A DNA stretch of 64,000 nucleotides from assembly GCF_014207375.1 (NCBI RefSeq), contig NZ_JACHEE010000011.1, positions 62,001-126,000 on the forward strand, in the 5' to 3' direction. Position 1 is the first letter of the stretch, and every line of letters begins with the position of its first letter. Position numbers and translations under genes: made by a program. The DNA is from Arthrobacter sp. AZCC_0090 (lineage in GTDB: Bacteria > Actinomycetota > Actinomycetes > Actinomycetales > Micrococcaceae). The notes under the pieces were generated by a model. It had not been told where the DNA came from. It did no database searches and saw only the letters and a list, made by a program, of their open reading frames with translations. Of this stretch, positions 34,597-42,620 are shown in pieces.

Positions 34597-35622
34597 TTAG
34601 TCCTTGCTTCCGGTTTTTGGATAGGCAATGACGTGGCAAAGATCGTCCAGCTCGCCGTTTTCCAGGCCATCGAAGACCCCTGGGAGCTCCTCGAACTGCG
34701 ACTCTCCCGTGAGGAAGGCATCGAACATGGGGTCCGCCAGCAATGAAACTGCCAGCTCCAGCCGCTCGCTGGACGTCCTGCGGTGCCTGCGCGAACGTGC
34801 AACCACCCCCACTTGGCTGGCACGGATGGATAAGCGCCGGGCATGGAAGTCCTCGCCCAGCGGCAGGGAAACAGCCCGGTTCCCGTACCAGGAGAGTTCG
34901 ATAATCTCGCCCTCGTCACCCACCAACTGCAGGCTTCGGGCCAATCCTTCATCCGTGGCCGAGCAGTGGAACACGATGTCGCAGTCCTGGAGCGCGTCGT
35001 CCGGAAGCGCGAACTCCACGCCCAAAGATTCCGCCAAGCCGCGCTTGCGCGGATCCGTTTCCACCAATTGCAAGCGCCCCAGCGGGAAGCCGCGCAAGAG
35101 CGCTGCGGTCATGCCGCCCACCAGTCCGGCCCCGACGACGGCGATCCTGTCACCGAGGCGCGGCCCTGCCTCCCAGAGGGCGTTGAGGGCAATCTCCGCG
35201 ATGCCGGTGAGCACGGCGCGGCGTGGCGGCACACCGTCGGGTATTCGCGTGAGGGAGGTGATAGGCACGACGTAGCGGTCCTGATGCGGATGCAGGCAGA
35301 AGACGTTCTGGCCGGTCCAGTCTTCGTGGCCTTCCTCGACGACGCCAACCGACAGGTAGCCGAACTTGACCGGCCCCGGGAAATCTCCCGTCTGATGGGG
35401 CGCACGCATCTCCCTGGCAATCCGTGGAGGGACGTGGGCTTCATGGACCACCAGTTCCGTGCCCCTGCTGATGCCCGAGTACAAGGCCCGAACCAAAGCC
35501 TGTCCCTGCCCCGGGGCGGGCAGATCCTCGCTCCGCAGTTCACCTTGGCACGGGCCCACGGTCCAGTAGGCCAATGCCGTTTGCGTGGGCGTGTTCTGCG
35601 GTGCGTGATCTGGGAGAGTCAT
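34597..35622 (-). CDS. Medium-chain dehydrogenase (alcohol dehydrogenase-like)
   Basis: A 341-residue MDR-superfamily protein. The N-terminal catalytic domain has SGISRGTELVVHE in place of the usual zinc Cys region and lacks the structural zinc Cys cluster. The Rossmann part reads DRIAVVGAGLVGGMTAALL, followed by ELSWYGNRAVSLPLG. Zinc dependence is therefore doubtful. It forms an operon with the QueD-like gene immediately downstream. The substrate is unknown. Confidence 0.82.
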   Translation of the reverse strand: MTLPDHAPQNTPTQTALAYWTVGPCQGELRSEDLPAPGQGQALVRALYSGISRGTELVVHEAHVPPRIAREMRAPHQTGDFPGPVKFGYLSVGVVEEGHEDWTGQNVFCLHPHQDRYVVPITSLTRIPDGVPPRRAVLTGIAEIALNALWEAGPRLGDRIAVVGAGLVGGMTAALLRGFPLGRLQLVETDPRKRGLAESLGVEFALPDDALQDCDIVFHCSATDEGLARSLQLVGDEGEIIELSWYGNRAVSLPLGEDFHARRLSIRASQVGVVARSRRHRRTSSERLELAVSLLADPMFDAFLTGESQFEELPGVFDGLENGELDDLCHVIAYPKTGSKD

Positions 35623-35764
35623 CTTGCCTGTGAATGTAGCCCCGCGGCCGCGAATGCGGAAGGGCTGGCACTTCCGGGAGTGCCGCCGTTTGACGGCGGT
35701 GTGGCGGGTCCGGCGCCACGCCGTTTTGGGGAACAGGGCTCCACTCCGGTACCCTATTTCAGTT

Positions 35765-35854
35765 GGTGACGTGTCCGAGCGGCCGAAGGTGCAACACTCG
35801 AAATGTTGTTTGGTGTAAAAGCCAACGTGGGTTCAAATCCCACCGTCACCGCCA
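35765..35854 (+). tRNA. tRNA-Ser (anticodon CGA)
   Basis: A class II tRNA: acceptor GGTGACG pairs with CGTCACC, the anticodon stem CAACA/TGTTG closes the loop CTCGAAA (anticodon CGA), a long variable arm follows, and the T arm is GGGTTCAAATCCC. CCA is encoded at 35,852-35,854. It abuts the integrase gene and is the likely attachment site of the island. Confidence 0.96.
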
Positions 35855-35859
35855 CTTGA

Positions 35860-35903
35860 AAGGCCCCTGCTTCCCTTTGTTTACAAGGGAACGGGGGCCT
35901 TTT
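35860..35903 (+). terminator. Terminator downstream of tRNA-Ser
   Basis: GGCCCCTGCTTCCCTT pairs with AAGGGAACGGGGGCC around a short loop, followed by TTTT. It may also serve the convergent integrase gene, whose stop is 13 bp further on. Confidence 0.8.
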
Positions 35904-35915
35904 GCTTTGCCGGAA

Positions 35916-37049
35916 TCACGGTTTTGGGCACATTTTGGGCACATTCGCCAGGGACACTGCATGGTCCAGGGCGTCCGAAACGCTGTCCAAGTCCCCGTCA
36001 AACAGGTCCGCATAGATGTCAAGGGTCATGGCCGCCGAGCTGTGACCGAGCATTCTTTGCACCGCTTTGACGTTCGCGCCGGCTGATACAGCAAAGCTCG
36101 CGGCGGAATGCCGGAGATCGTGAGGCGTGATTCGTGGCACCCCTGCCCTCTTCACTGCCCCCGCGAACCAGCTCATGTTGTCATCGTGCACGCGTGCGAG
36201 GCGGAGGTGATGGCCATTCTCGCCGGGAAACACGAGATCATTTCTGTCCTTGTTCTCACACTGCTGTGCTAGGGGCTCGGCAAGGAATCGCGGGAACGGC
36301 ACGGTTCGTTTCTTGTGGTTCTTTGGCGTACCTACTTCGATCACCGAACCGACCTGAACCGCGTTTTCCTCAATCACGAATCGCCGCCGCAACATGTCCA
36401 GATGCTTGACTCTCAGACCTGTAGCTTCACCCCATCGCAACCCACAGTAGGCCAGCACCAGGACCAACGTCGGATACTTGCTGGCTGCCGCGAGTGCGTG
36501 CACCTGCTCGTGACTCAGGTAGACGTGCGGCTTCTTGACTTTACGTGGCAGCGTTACGCCACGTGCTGGATTACTCAATGTTCGACGGTCGCTCACGGCG
36601 TCATCCAGAATCGCAGCCAAAACGCCATAGGCACGGATTACAAGCGTTGCCCCCTTCGGCTTCCGGGGCGGGACAGCGCTCTGATCCCCTGTCGTCAAAG
36701 CTGAGACCCACTGCTGCACATCTGTCTTTCGGATGTCAGAGACTGCCATACCACCCCACACCGGCAGCACATGATTACGCCAGGCCGACTCCACGGGGCG
36801 CAATGAAGATGGCTTCAAATGAGTCTGCCGCGACAACCACGCTTCCCCAAGCGGACCGATCAGGGCCTTTGCGGCTGCCGCATCTATGAACTCCCCGCGG
36901 GCCTTGGATACCTCAACGCTGGCGAGGAAAAGCTCGGCATCCCTCTTTGTCCTGAATCCACGCTTCTTGGTCTGCACCCGGTCAGGTTTCCGGTAGCGAA
37001 CCTGATACCGACGCCCGGCCCGTGTGTCATAGGGTTCAATCGTTGCCAT
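35916..37049 (-). CDS. int: Tyrosine site-specific integrase
   Basis: Phage/ICE-type tyrosine recombinase of about 377 residues. An N-terminal Arm-type domain (RRYQVRYRKPDRVQTKKRGF) and SAM-like core-binding domain precede the catalytic domain with Arg in GLRWGEATGL, the HxxR motif HDLRHSAASF, the His in LGHSSAAMT and the Tyr in LDIYADLF. Its 3' end faces tRNA-Ser. The ATG at 37,049 (MATIEPYDT) is preferred; a start at 37,082 would overlap the upstream XRE gene further. It catalyses integration and excision at the tRNA. Confidence 0.93.
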   Translation of the reverse strand: MATIEPYDTRAGRRYQVRYRKPDRVQTKKRGFRTKRDAELFLASVEVSKARGEFIDAAAAKALIGPLGEAWLSRQTHLKPSSLRPVESAWRNHVLPVWGGMAVSDIRKTDVQQWVSALTTGDQSAVPPRKPKGATLVIRAYGVLAAILDDAVSDRRTLSNPARGVTLPRKVKKPHVYLSHEQVHALAAASKYPTLVLVLAYCGLRWGEATGLRVKHLDMLRRRFVIEENAVQVGSVIEVGTPKNHKKRTVPFPRFLAEPLAQQCENKDRNDLVFPGENGHHLRLARVHDDNMSWFAGAVKRAGVPRITPHDLRHSAASFAVSAGANVKAVQRMLGHSSAAMTLDIYADLFDGDLDSVSDALDHAVSLANVPKMCPKP

Positions 37050-37566
37050 CGCCGGATTGTTCTTTCGCTGCGTTCTGATCAACCAGAGTCTTGATAATCG
37101 CGCTGAGCTCGTCCACTCGTAAATTGAGGTCCTCGAACGTCACGGGACCAATTTTGGTATTCCCTGCCGGGATGAAGTCGGGGCGCAGCCCCCGTACGTA
37201 GTCATCACTGCCCACGCTGCCTTCGATCGGTGTTATGCCATCCGCCCATTCCCAAACCCGTACCAGGTCAGCCGGGTCAGCTCCGGTGACGGCCACCGGC
37301 TCGTCGAGCGACTTGGGAAACAACAGTGCATTTGGGTTCACGCCGAGGACTACCGCCAGGGCCACGAGATCATCAACATCAACCCGCCTAACGCCGGCCT
37401 CGATCTTCTGTATTCCGCTCGCGGAAATTTCGTGCCCGACGCCCCTAAGCCTTTGCTGAAGCTCCCGCAGGGTGACATTCCCCCGCAAACGCTTCAGGTT
37501 CCGAGCGACGGTCTTGCCGGTTGGGCCAATGTCATGTCCTCGCAGCCGCTCTCCACTATGTACCAT
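37036..37566 (-). CDS. XRE-family helix-turn-helix regulator
   Basis: A 176-residue protein. The HTH domain reads GKTVARNLKRLRGNVTLRELQQRL followed by SGIQKIEAGVRRVDVDDLVALAVVLGV. The C-terminal region may be a dimerisation helix (VTFEDLNLRVDELSAIIKTLVDQ). It overlaps the integrase start by 14 bases, so the two are cotranscribed; it is divergent from the excisionase-like gene and is the likely lysogeny-type repressor. The ATG at 37,566 is preferred to 37,611, which would add a hydrophobic, atypical leader. Confidence 0.85.
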   Translation of the reverse strand: MVHSGERLRGHDIGPTGKTVARNLKRLRGNVTLRELQQRLRGVGHEISASGIQKIEAGVRRVDVDDLVALAVVLGVNPNALLFPKSLDEPVAVTGADPADLVRVWEWADGITPIEGSVGSDDYVRGLRPDFIPAGNTKIGPVTFEDLNLRVDELSAIIKTLVDQNAAKEQSGDGND

Positions 37567-37658
37567 ATAAGAAACGATACACGCTATATAGACAACAAGC
37601 GTAATTAGCAACTTTGCATCTAATATGACGAGGCGTTCACGGAAGGGAATGAGGCTTC

Positions 37659-37862
37659 ATGGAATCGGAACTGCTGACGCCGGCAGAGCTGGCAGCCAAG
37701 CTTCACAAGACGGCGCCCGCATTGGCGCAATGGCGCTATAGAGGGATGGGCCCTAAGTTCGTGAAATTAGGCAGCGGCGTCCGCTATCGCGCCAGCGATG
37801 TAGAGGCATGGCTTGACGCACAGACACGCTCTCAGACAGGCCAGGTAATCCCGAGCGTCTAG
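37659..37862 (+). CDS. Excisionase-like helix-turn-helix protein
   Basis: A 67-residue MerR/AlpA-type DNA-binding protein: LLTPAELAAKLHKTAPALAQWRYRG is the HTH, and RYRASDVEAWLDAQ is the conserved C-terminal part. GGAAGGGAATGAGG precedes the ATG. Its position opposite the integrase-XRE operon suggests a recombination directionality factor. Confidence 0.85.
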   Translation: MESELLTPAELAAKLHKTAPALAQWRYRGMGPKFVKLGSGVRYRASDVEAWLDAQTRSQTGQVIPSV

Positions 37863-38339
37863 GACCGCAATTTTTGGGCAGACGATCTACCCATTGGCGT
37901 CTACCGCATCGGGCCGCTTAGGGATCAGTCGGAGCGACTTCAGCTCGTGGTTGGCTTCGGGCCTGGAAGCGCAGGCGACGCGGCCCGCGAACAAGTCTTG
38001 CGGGCCGCCCGCCGTCATCCTCGGGTCACACGCATGCGCAGATAGATTCGCGGGGCGTGAACCACCATCAGACGGACGCCGTCGAGTGCACACGTCACCA
38101 ATGTTTCGGCGGATGAACACAGCCTCCGTGGGCTTGGCATCGCATCCCGGTCTCACATTGTTTGCCGTCCCCGCCGCTCAGTCAAGGGCGCGTCCGCGTC
38201 ACTACGTGATGGGCCTACGGCCCACCCTTGACGGCACGACGAGGACGGAGACGATGGCCGTTACCGGGATGCGGGCAAGACTGAGACGGCTCTAACAGGT
38301 CGCACAACTGGATCCCCGGCCAATACGCGAGGACGCGGG

Positions 38340-38570
38340 GCGCCCCTGAAGCTTGCGGTCAACTTCATCCGCTTCAGGGAGACGAAGGAGTGGTCGTGCA
38401 CCCCCAATGCCCCCCGGATGGAGCGCCTGCATTAGCAGTGCCCGAATGCCTGCCGCGATAGTTGGCTTGTCCCCGCGAACCGCGCAGACGGCAGATCCAG
38501 GCAAGTGGTAGCCGATGTCTTCGCCTTCCGCCAGGCCCGTCAGCTGCTGTTTACGGGCCCTCGTTCCCAA
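38340..38570 (-). pseudogene. Fragment of an MpaB/DUF2236-type oxygenase
   Basis: The frame EGEDIGYHLPGSAVCAVRGD followed by AAGIRALLMQALHPG matches the heme-binding start of DUF2236 proteins. A frameshift then moves the homologous text (GVHDHSFVSLKRM) to another frame, and the rest is missing. This is a short, broken piece, recognised from memory of the family. Confidence 0.5.
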
Positions 38571-38709
38571 ACCTAGGTTTCAATCTGACATTTCGAGTCG
38601 GGGGTGGAGTTCACTGACCAGGATCGGAGATGGCTTGGTTCTGCCATGCCGTTCTCCCAGCCACCTCGAATGGGCCCACTGCTTGCCGACTTCCATTCCA
38701 TGTGGACCG

Positions 38710-39243
38710 GCCACCTACGGTTTTCCGGAGGTTGTTTCAGTTAATCCGGCCATCATGGACGCTTGCTCGCGCACTGAGGCCGCTGGCTTCGAACATGACC
38801 GGAAGCATTACGCCATACAGCACGACACCGGCTCAAGCCTGGAGAATCTGGGGCAGATAGCCCGCCGGCCAGGCACCCCCGAGCCGGCACTCGGCCTCGG
38901 CCGCTTGCCTTGAACTCACGCACGTGGGACACAACGCCGAGTGTTCCGTACGGAATGGCCAAATAAACTGAGACGGTTCCAACCCATTCGTCTCAATTTA
39001 TCTGGCCTTTTCCCACGTCAAGGTGGCCAACAAAATTGAGAACGGACATCCTTCTCAATTCAGTTGGTCATTTTCGCAACTTACCTGGCCACCTACGATT
39101 TTCCGGGGGTGTCTCAGCCGCCAGATAGCGTGTCTCGTCGGTTGAGTATCGAACCAGCGGCACACCACGCTGAGCGATTGTGGCCATGCCATCTAAATTG
39201 AGCCGACAAACCGGGTGCTGATCGTTTCAGTTTTGTTTGCCAT
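38710..39243. repeat. Array of short inverted repeats, IS21-like end
   Basis: At least six copies of a motif near GGCCAAATAAATTGAGACGG alternate in orientation: plus strand at 38,957-38,976, 39,025-39,045 and 39,188-39,205; minus strand at 38,989-39,007, 39,050-39,069 and 39,223-39,242. A longer direct repeat beginning GGCCACCTACG(G/A)TTTTCCGG occurs at 38,710 and 39,088. Multiple terminal repeats of this kind occur at IS21-family ends, but no istA/istB gene is present here. Confidence 0.6.
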
Positions 39244-39379
39244 TCCGTAGCAGCGCGTTGGAGTCGGCTTGAAGGCACTGCGCAGCCTAGCCACCGATCT
39301 GGCCTCGCGGACAACACGCCAGAATGGCCAACCTGAAGGGACCCCGGAGGCTGCGGGCGAAGCCCGCCGCCGCCAGCAC

Positions 39380-40258
39380 TTAGTTCCGAGGCAGCGAACT
39401 AAACCCATCGCACGGCCCTAAGCATGCATCACAATCAGCCAGGCCCCTCACCGCAAATTGGTACGCGGGATCTTGCTCGTCGATTTCAACTGTCATCTCG
39501 TAGACTCTCGCGAGAGGGTACCGTGGTCTTGAAACGAACGATATCTCGCGAGGCGTCACGTTGCGCGCATCCCTCCTGGCTGTCGCAATATACGGCTGTC
39601 CCAGCTCATGCTCGCACGCTTCCTCAGAACATACCGTGCAGCGCCCGCTTCTCGCTTTTGCGATCACCTCATAGCTTGCACCCATTGCATGATCGCAGTC
39701 TTCGACCGGATCGCCGCAAATCGAGCACACGAAATCTACTGTCAGTCCTGCGGACAACCCAATCCGCCAGTGGGAAATCCTGACGGAGCAATTTGTCCAG
39801 AAGACCCCCTCTTCGAAAACGATCGGGCAGCCGTATAGTCCTGATCGAACCACTGACGCATTATGAATCGCCGCGTGGGCACGACCAGCAAGCTCATGGT
39901 CCTCGAGATAGTTTAGAGCCTCCACGGCGGCGATCTCTGATCGACGGATGAGCGGTTCGATTTGGTCAAGCACCTGCGGATCTAGACCGTCCCGAAGCTC
40001 AATCCACTCCTCGCGAGCTCTCAGTTGAATCTGACGGCGGAGTATGTCGTCGCTAGTCTCCAGCAGGTCAATGCCCGGAGGCCGTTGCAGGCCCGAACCT
40101 GTGAGAAGTCGATCGACAGCCCAGAACGCGCGATCTGCGCGCTCCAGAGACTCTAGTCCTCGCTCCTTAAGGTATCGGTCACGTAGTGGCCCCGGAGCCG
40201 GCGGAATCAGACCCGGCTGCATGACAATCGCGCGAATTTTCCTCGGCGTCCTACTCAC
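39380..40258 (-). CDS. Cysteine-rich protein of unknown function
   Basis: A 292-residue protein. The N-terminal half is helical and charged (DDILRRQIQLRAREEWIELR). The C-terminal half has clustered Cys/His pairs: VCSICGDPVEDCDHAMG, CTVCSEEACEHELG and ADCDACLGPCDG, suggesting one or two structural zinc sites. Its start overlaps the end of the 164-residue gene upstream by 8 bases, so the two are translationally coupled. No family recognised. It is the last gene of a minus-strand block that also contains a HEPN protein. Confidence 0.7.
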   Translation of the reverse strand: MSRTPRKIRAIVMQPGLIPPAPGPLRDRYLKERGLESLERADRAFWAVDRLLTGSGLQRPPGIDLLETSDDILRRQIQLRAREEWIELRDGLDPQVLDQIEPLIRRSEIAAVEALNYLEDHELAGRAHAAIHNASVVRSGLYGCPIVFEEGVFWTNCSVRISHWRIGLSAGLTVDFVCSICGDPVEDCDHAMGASYEVIAKARSGRCTVCSEEACEHELGQPYIATARRDARNVTPREISFVSRPRYPLARVYEMTVEIDEQDPAYQFAVRGLADCDACLGPCDGFSSLPRN

Positions 40259-40745
40259 CCTGGCGCACTAGCTTCTCGAGCGCTTTCAGGACATCCGCTC
40301 CTGGTCCCTCTACAGTGATTCCTTTTGCCTCCCCGGTGGCGGGATTGAGTTCGGCAATCGACACCTTCAACTCGTGAGTCAAGGCGTCTTCCGCAGTGTG
40401 TCCGGTTTGACGAGCCCGATGGGAAAGAAATTGCTGGACGGCAAATATGATCCATTCATTCACGGAGCCAACGAGTCCTAAAGCGATGCTCCAGACGTCA
40501 GGATCTCCAGAATACTCAGAGAGGAATTTTCTGGTTTCCCTCGAGTGGGCGAATTCAACAGCCAGTCCGCTTCCCCTCACGGTCTTCGGGAAGTCCCTCA
40601 GGCTCTCTGCATAAAGCGGAGAATGGTCATCTGAAGATGCCAGGGGCAACTTCGCCGGAAGAACATAGATCACATTTGACCGCACCGCACTGGGAAGGCT
40701 CCCAACCGCCGGGTTCCAGGTCGCGAAAGTAAGATCCAAAGCCAT
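40251..40745 (-). CDS. Hypothetical protein in HEPN cluster
   Basis: A 164-residue soluble protein without recognised motifs. The first half is beta-rich in appearance (LDLTFATWNPAV; SNVIYVLPAKLPL), the second has a helix-like stretch WIIFAVQQFLSHRARQ and a C-terminal segment with HELKVSIAELNPATGEAKGI and a short charged helix. It is coupled to the Cys-rich gene downstream (8-base overlap). Confidence 0.65.
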   Translation of the reverse strand: MALDLTFATWNPAVGSLPSAVRSNVIYVLPAKLPLASSDDHSPLYAESLRDFPKTVRGSGLAVEFAHSRETRKFLSEYSGDPDVWSIALGLVGSVNEWIIFAVQQFLSHRARQTGHTAEDALTHELKVSIAELNPATGEAKGITVEGPGADVLKALEKLVRQGE

Positions 40746-40835
40746 GATCAGAGGCTACTCCCCCACAGCACCAATCCGATTCTCACTGAGACTTCAGCTC
40801 ACTGAGTTTCCGCGACTGAAGGCTCCGGAGGCTGC

Positions 40836-41102
40836 CTATAGCTGGTCCTGCCCGAAAGATGAACCCGACAAAGTCGAGCTTTCAATTTCGGAAAGTGGGT
40901 AGGACGTGAGGATAGGGTCTTCTACATCCTGGAGTGAAATTTCAACAGTCACACGCCCGTGAAGTTCACGAAGAACCTTGGCGTCAAGCTTCTGGGTGCC
41001 AAATGCCACCTTCACAATCGTACCGGGCTTCAGTGTCCCCGTCTTGAACAGCGCCGTACGAGTCGAGCGCTTAGGGGCTGAGGTCTTCCGAGTAGACGCC
41101 AT
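40836..41102 (-). CDS. Small basic-tailed protein, HEPN cluster
   Basis: An 88-residue protein. Residues 1-17 are Lys/Arg/Ser/Thr-rich (ASTRKTSAPKRSTRT), reminiscent of a nucleic-acid-binding tail. The rest (TLKPGTIVKVAFGTQKLDAK, VTVEISLQDVEDPI) looks like a small beta domain. AAGGAAAG lies just before the ATG. It sits 17 bp downstream of the HEPN gene and is a candidate partner or antitoxin. Confidence 0.6.
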   Translation of the reverse strand: MASTRKTSAPKRSTRTALFKTGTLKPGTIVKVAFGTQKLDAKVLRELHGRVTVEISLQDVEDPILTSYPLSEIESSTLSGSSFGQDQL

Positions 41103-41119
41103 CTTTCCTTCTTCCTCCT

Positions 41120-41710
41120 TCACCACGGTTTCTTTCCCGTGAGGCTCTTTAAGTATGCGCCCACGATTGAGTCCATGCCTCGTGCCAGACGATTCAGGGA
41201 GGTTCGCCACCGCCTGGCCGTTTCTTGGGTAAGGCGATGAGTCTGCAAAACATGGGCCAGTTTCACGTCGTCCCCATGAGCGATGGCATTTCGGGCTTCG
41301 TTGAGTGAGCTCAAATCGGCCAGCCAACTCTCGGCCGCTGAGTTGTGAGCACCCAGCCTGGCTCTAAACGCGGTCAGCCCTAGCTTGCTGAAGTCAGACG
41401 CTAAGTTTGTGAGTGTGGGATTACCGGTATCCAAGCCTCGCCGGTTCAGTAGCCCGCTTCGGAGTATTGGCTCGATTGATGGTGATGTCGCTACTGCCTC
41501 CTGAAAAATGAAATCAATTGCCTCGTCATGTAGGTCACGGCTGAAACCCTGAAACTCGGAAATAAGTCGGGCGATGAGCGCATGATTGAGCTGCTCGGTC
41601 GCCCATTGTCGGCCTCTTCTTCCCCCGGTGAGATTGGAATGAACCTCACGGAGAGCATTCAGGTGTTCAGCCCGTTCCGTGTTCCAGCTTTGTAGCGCCA
41701 GCGATCCCAT
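41120..41710 (-). CDS. HEPN-domain protein (RiboL-PSP-HEPN-like)
   Basis: A 196-residue all-helical protein. It carries the HEPN RNase motif Rx4H near the C terminus in LNEARNAIAHGDD, and the surrounding layout (LNEARNxIAHG, then LQTHRLTQETARRW) resembles RiboL-PSP-HEPN or MAE_28990-like proteins. Such HEPN proteins are metal-independent RNases used in toxin-antitoxin and phage-defence systems. The downstream small gene is 17 bp away. The nuclease activity is inferred from the motif only. Confidence 0.72.
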   Translation of the reverse strand: MGSLALQSWNTERAEHLNALREVHSNLTGGRRGRQWATEQLNHALIARLISEFQGFSRDLHDEAIDFIFQEAVATSPSIEPILRSGLLNRRGLDTGNPTLTNLASDFSKLGLTAFRARLGAHNSAAESWLADLSSLNEARNAIAHGDDVKLAHVLQTHRLTQETARRWRTSLNRLARGMDSIVGAYLKSLTGKKPW

Positions 41711-41937
41711 GGAATAACCCTAATGGTTTTTGCTGGCCGCTTGGTCAAGAACAGAATTCACCATCATGCTCTACAGATCGCCCCCTCTGCGCAAAGCAGT
41801 CCACGAGGTACAAGAACCGGTCATGTTCCCAGAGGTCGAGGGATTGCTGCGCACCACACGAACGGCACACGCGCGGATGGGGAGCGTCGGAACTTCCGTC
41901 GTCCGAAGATCCGGACCGCGTTCGCTGCAAGCTTGAT

Positions 41938-42561
41938 CTAAACGGAGGCTGCATCGACCGTGTCACGAATCGTCCATGACCCAAATTTCTGGTGGCACAC
42001 CACGATCTCTACCTTTATCAGCGAGCCCCGGCCAGCCATCCATTGCTCGCGGGTCCATTCTGACCATCCCGGCCGAGGTGTCGGCTCGAGGTCGAATTCG
42101 ATATGCTCGCCGACCGGCAACGGATACTTGTAACGCGTCAAACGTCCTGTTTCGTCGGCTCTGGCCTCGTATGGACCTGTCCCGGGCCTAAACCGGTACG
42201 GTCCCCATATCTGCCGCCTAATTTCCTGCTCGGTCGCCCCGCCAAGTAGGCGATCCGTCTGCCCGCGGCGATAGTCATCGTCGCGGATCGAGATCGATAC
42301 GCTGTCGACGCCGTCAAGCTCGGATGGGCCGGCCAAAGTCAACCGCAGCTTCAGACTGTTCGAGTCGGGATTAGGTCGGAGCGCGTCCAGCTTGAAGAGC
42401 GGGCGCAGCTCGTTGTGACGCCGCTCCTGTTCGATAGTAGCTAAAGTCCTCGCCGCTAGATTAGCCTGCTTGGCCGACGAACGCGCCCACCATGCGGCCA
42501 CACTAGCTACGACGGCAGCTGTCAGGCTGCCGAACGCGCTGATAACCTCAAAGAGGTCCAT
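41938..42561 (-). CDS. Single-TM membrane protein, unknown function
   Basis: A 207-residue protein. One N-terminal transmembrane helix (residues about 4-25, VISAFGSLTAAVVASVAAWW) precedes a short coiled-coil (SSAKQANLAARTLATIEQER) and a beta-rich cytoplasmic domain. Proteins of this plan are common in actinobacterial islands without known function. It is separated by about 230 bp from the HEPN gene and by 59 bp from the ABC-3C ATPase gene upstream, so it may be cotranscribed with either. Confidence 0.68.
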   Translation of the reverse strand: MDLFEVISAFGSLTAAVVASVAAWWARSSAKQANLAARTLATIEQERRHNELRPLFKLDALRPNPDSNSLKLRLTLAGPSELDGVDSVSISIRDDDYRRGQTDRLLGGATEQEIRRQIWGPYRFRPGTGPYEARADETGRLTRYKYPLPVGEHIEFDLEPTPRPGWSEWTREQWMAGRGSLIKVEIVVCHQKFGSWTIRDTVDAASV

Positions 42562-42620
42562 GTATTCCTCACTGGTCGTGTCGAGCAGAGATCAGAACCA
42601 AACGCCGATAAACGCGCACA

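Larger units (their letters stand above)
37863..39379. other. Degenerate 1.5-kb stretch with gene and IS remnants
   Basis: No intact gene is apparent. It holds a minus-strand fragment resembling an MpaB/DUF2236 oxygenase (38,340-38,570) and an array of short inverted repeats (38,710-39,243). The remaining open frames lack recognisable protein features. Confidence 0.6.

Noticed and set aside
35831..35854. Search for a second copy of the tRNA-Ser 3' end (attR) within the window
   Set aside because: No matching segment was seen up to 64,000; reported as absent rather than guessed.
37894..38295. A 133-residue plus-strand open frame after the excisionase-like gene
   Set aside because: Composition is Arg/Ser/Pro-rich with no motif or ribosome site, in a degenerate region.
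38957..39242. The short repeat array read as a CRISPR
   Set aside because: Repeats alternate orientation, vary in sequence and spacing, and no cas gene is present.
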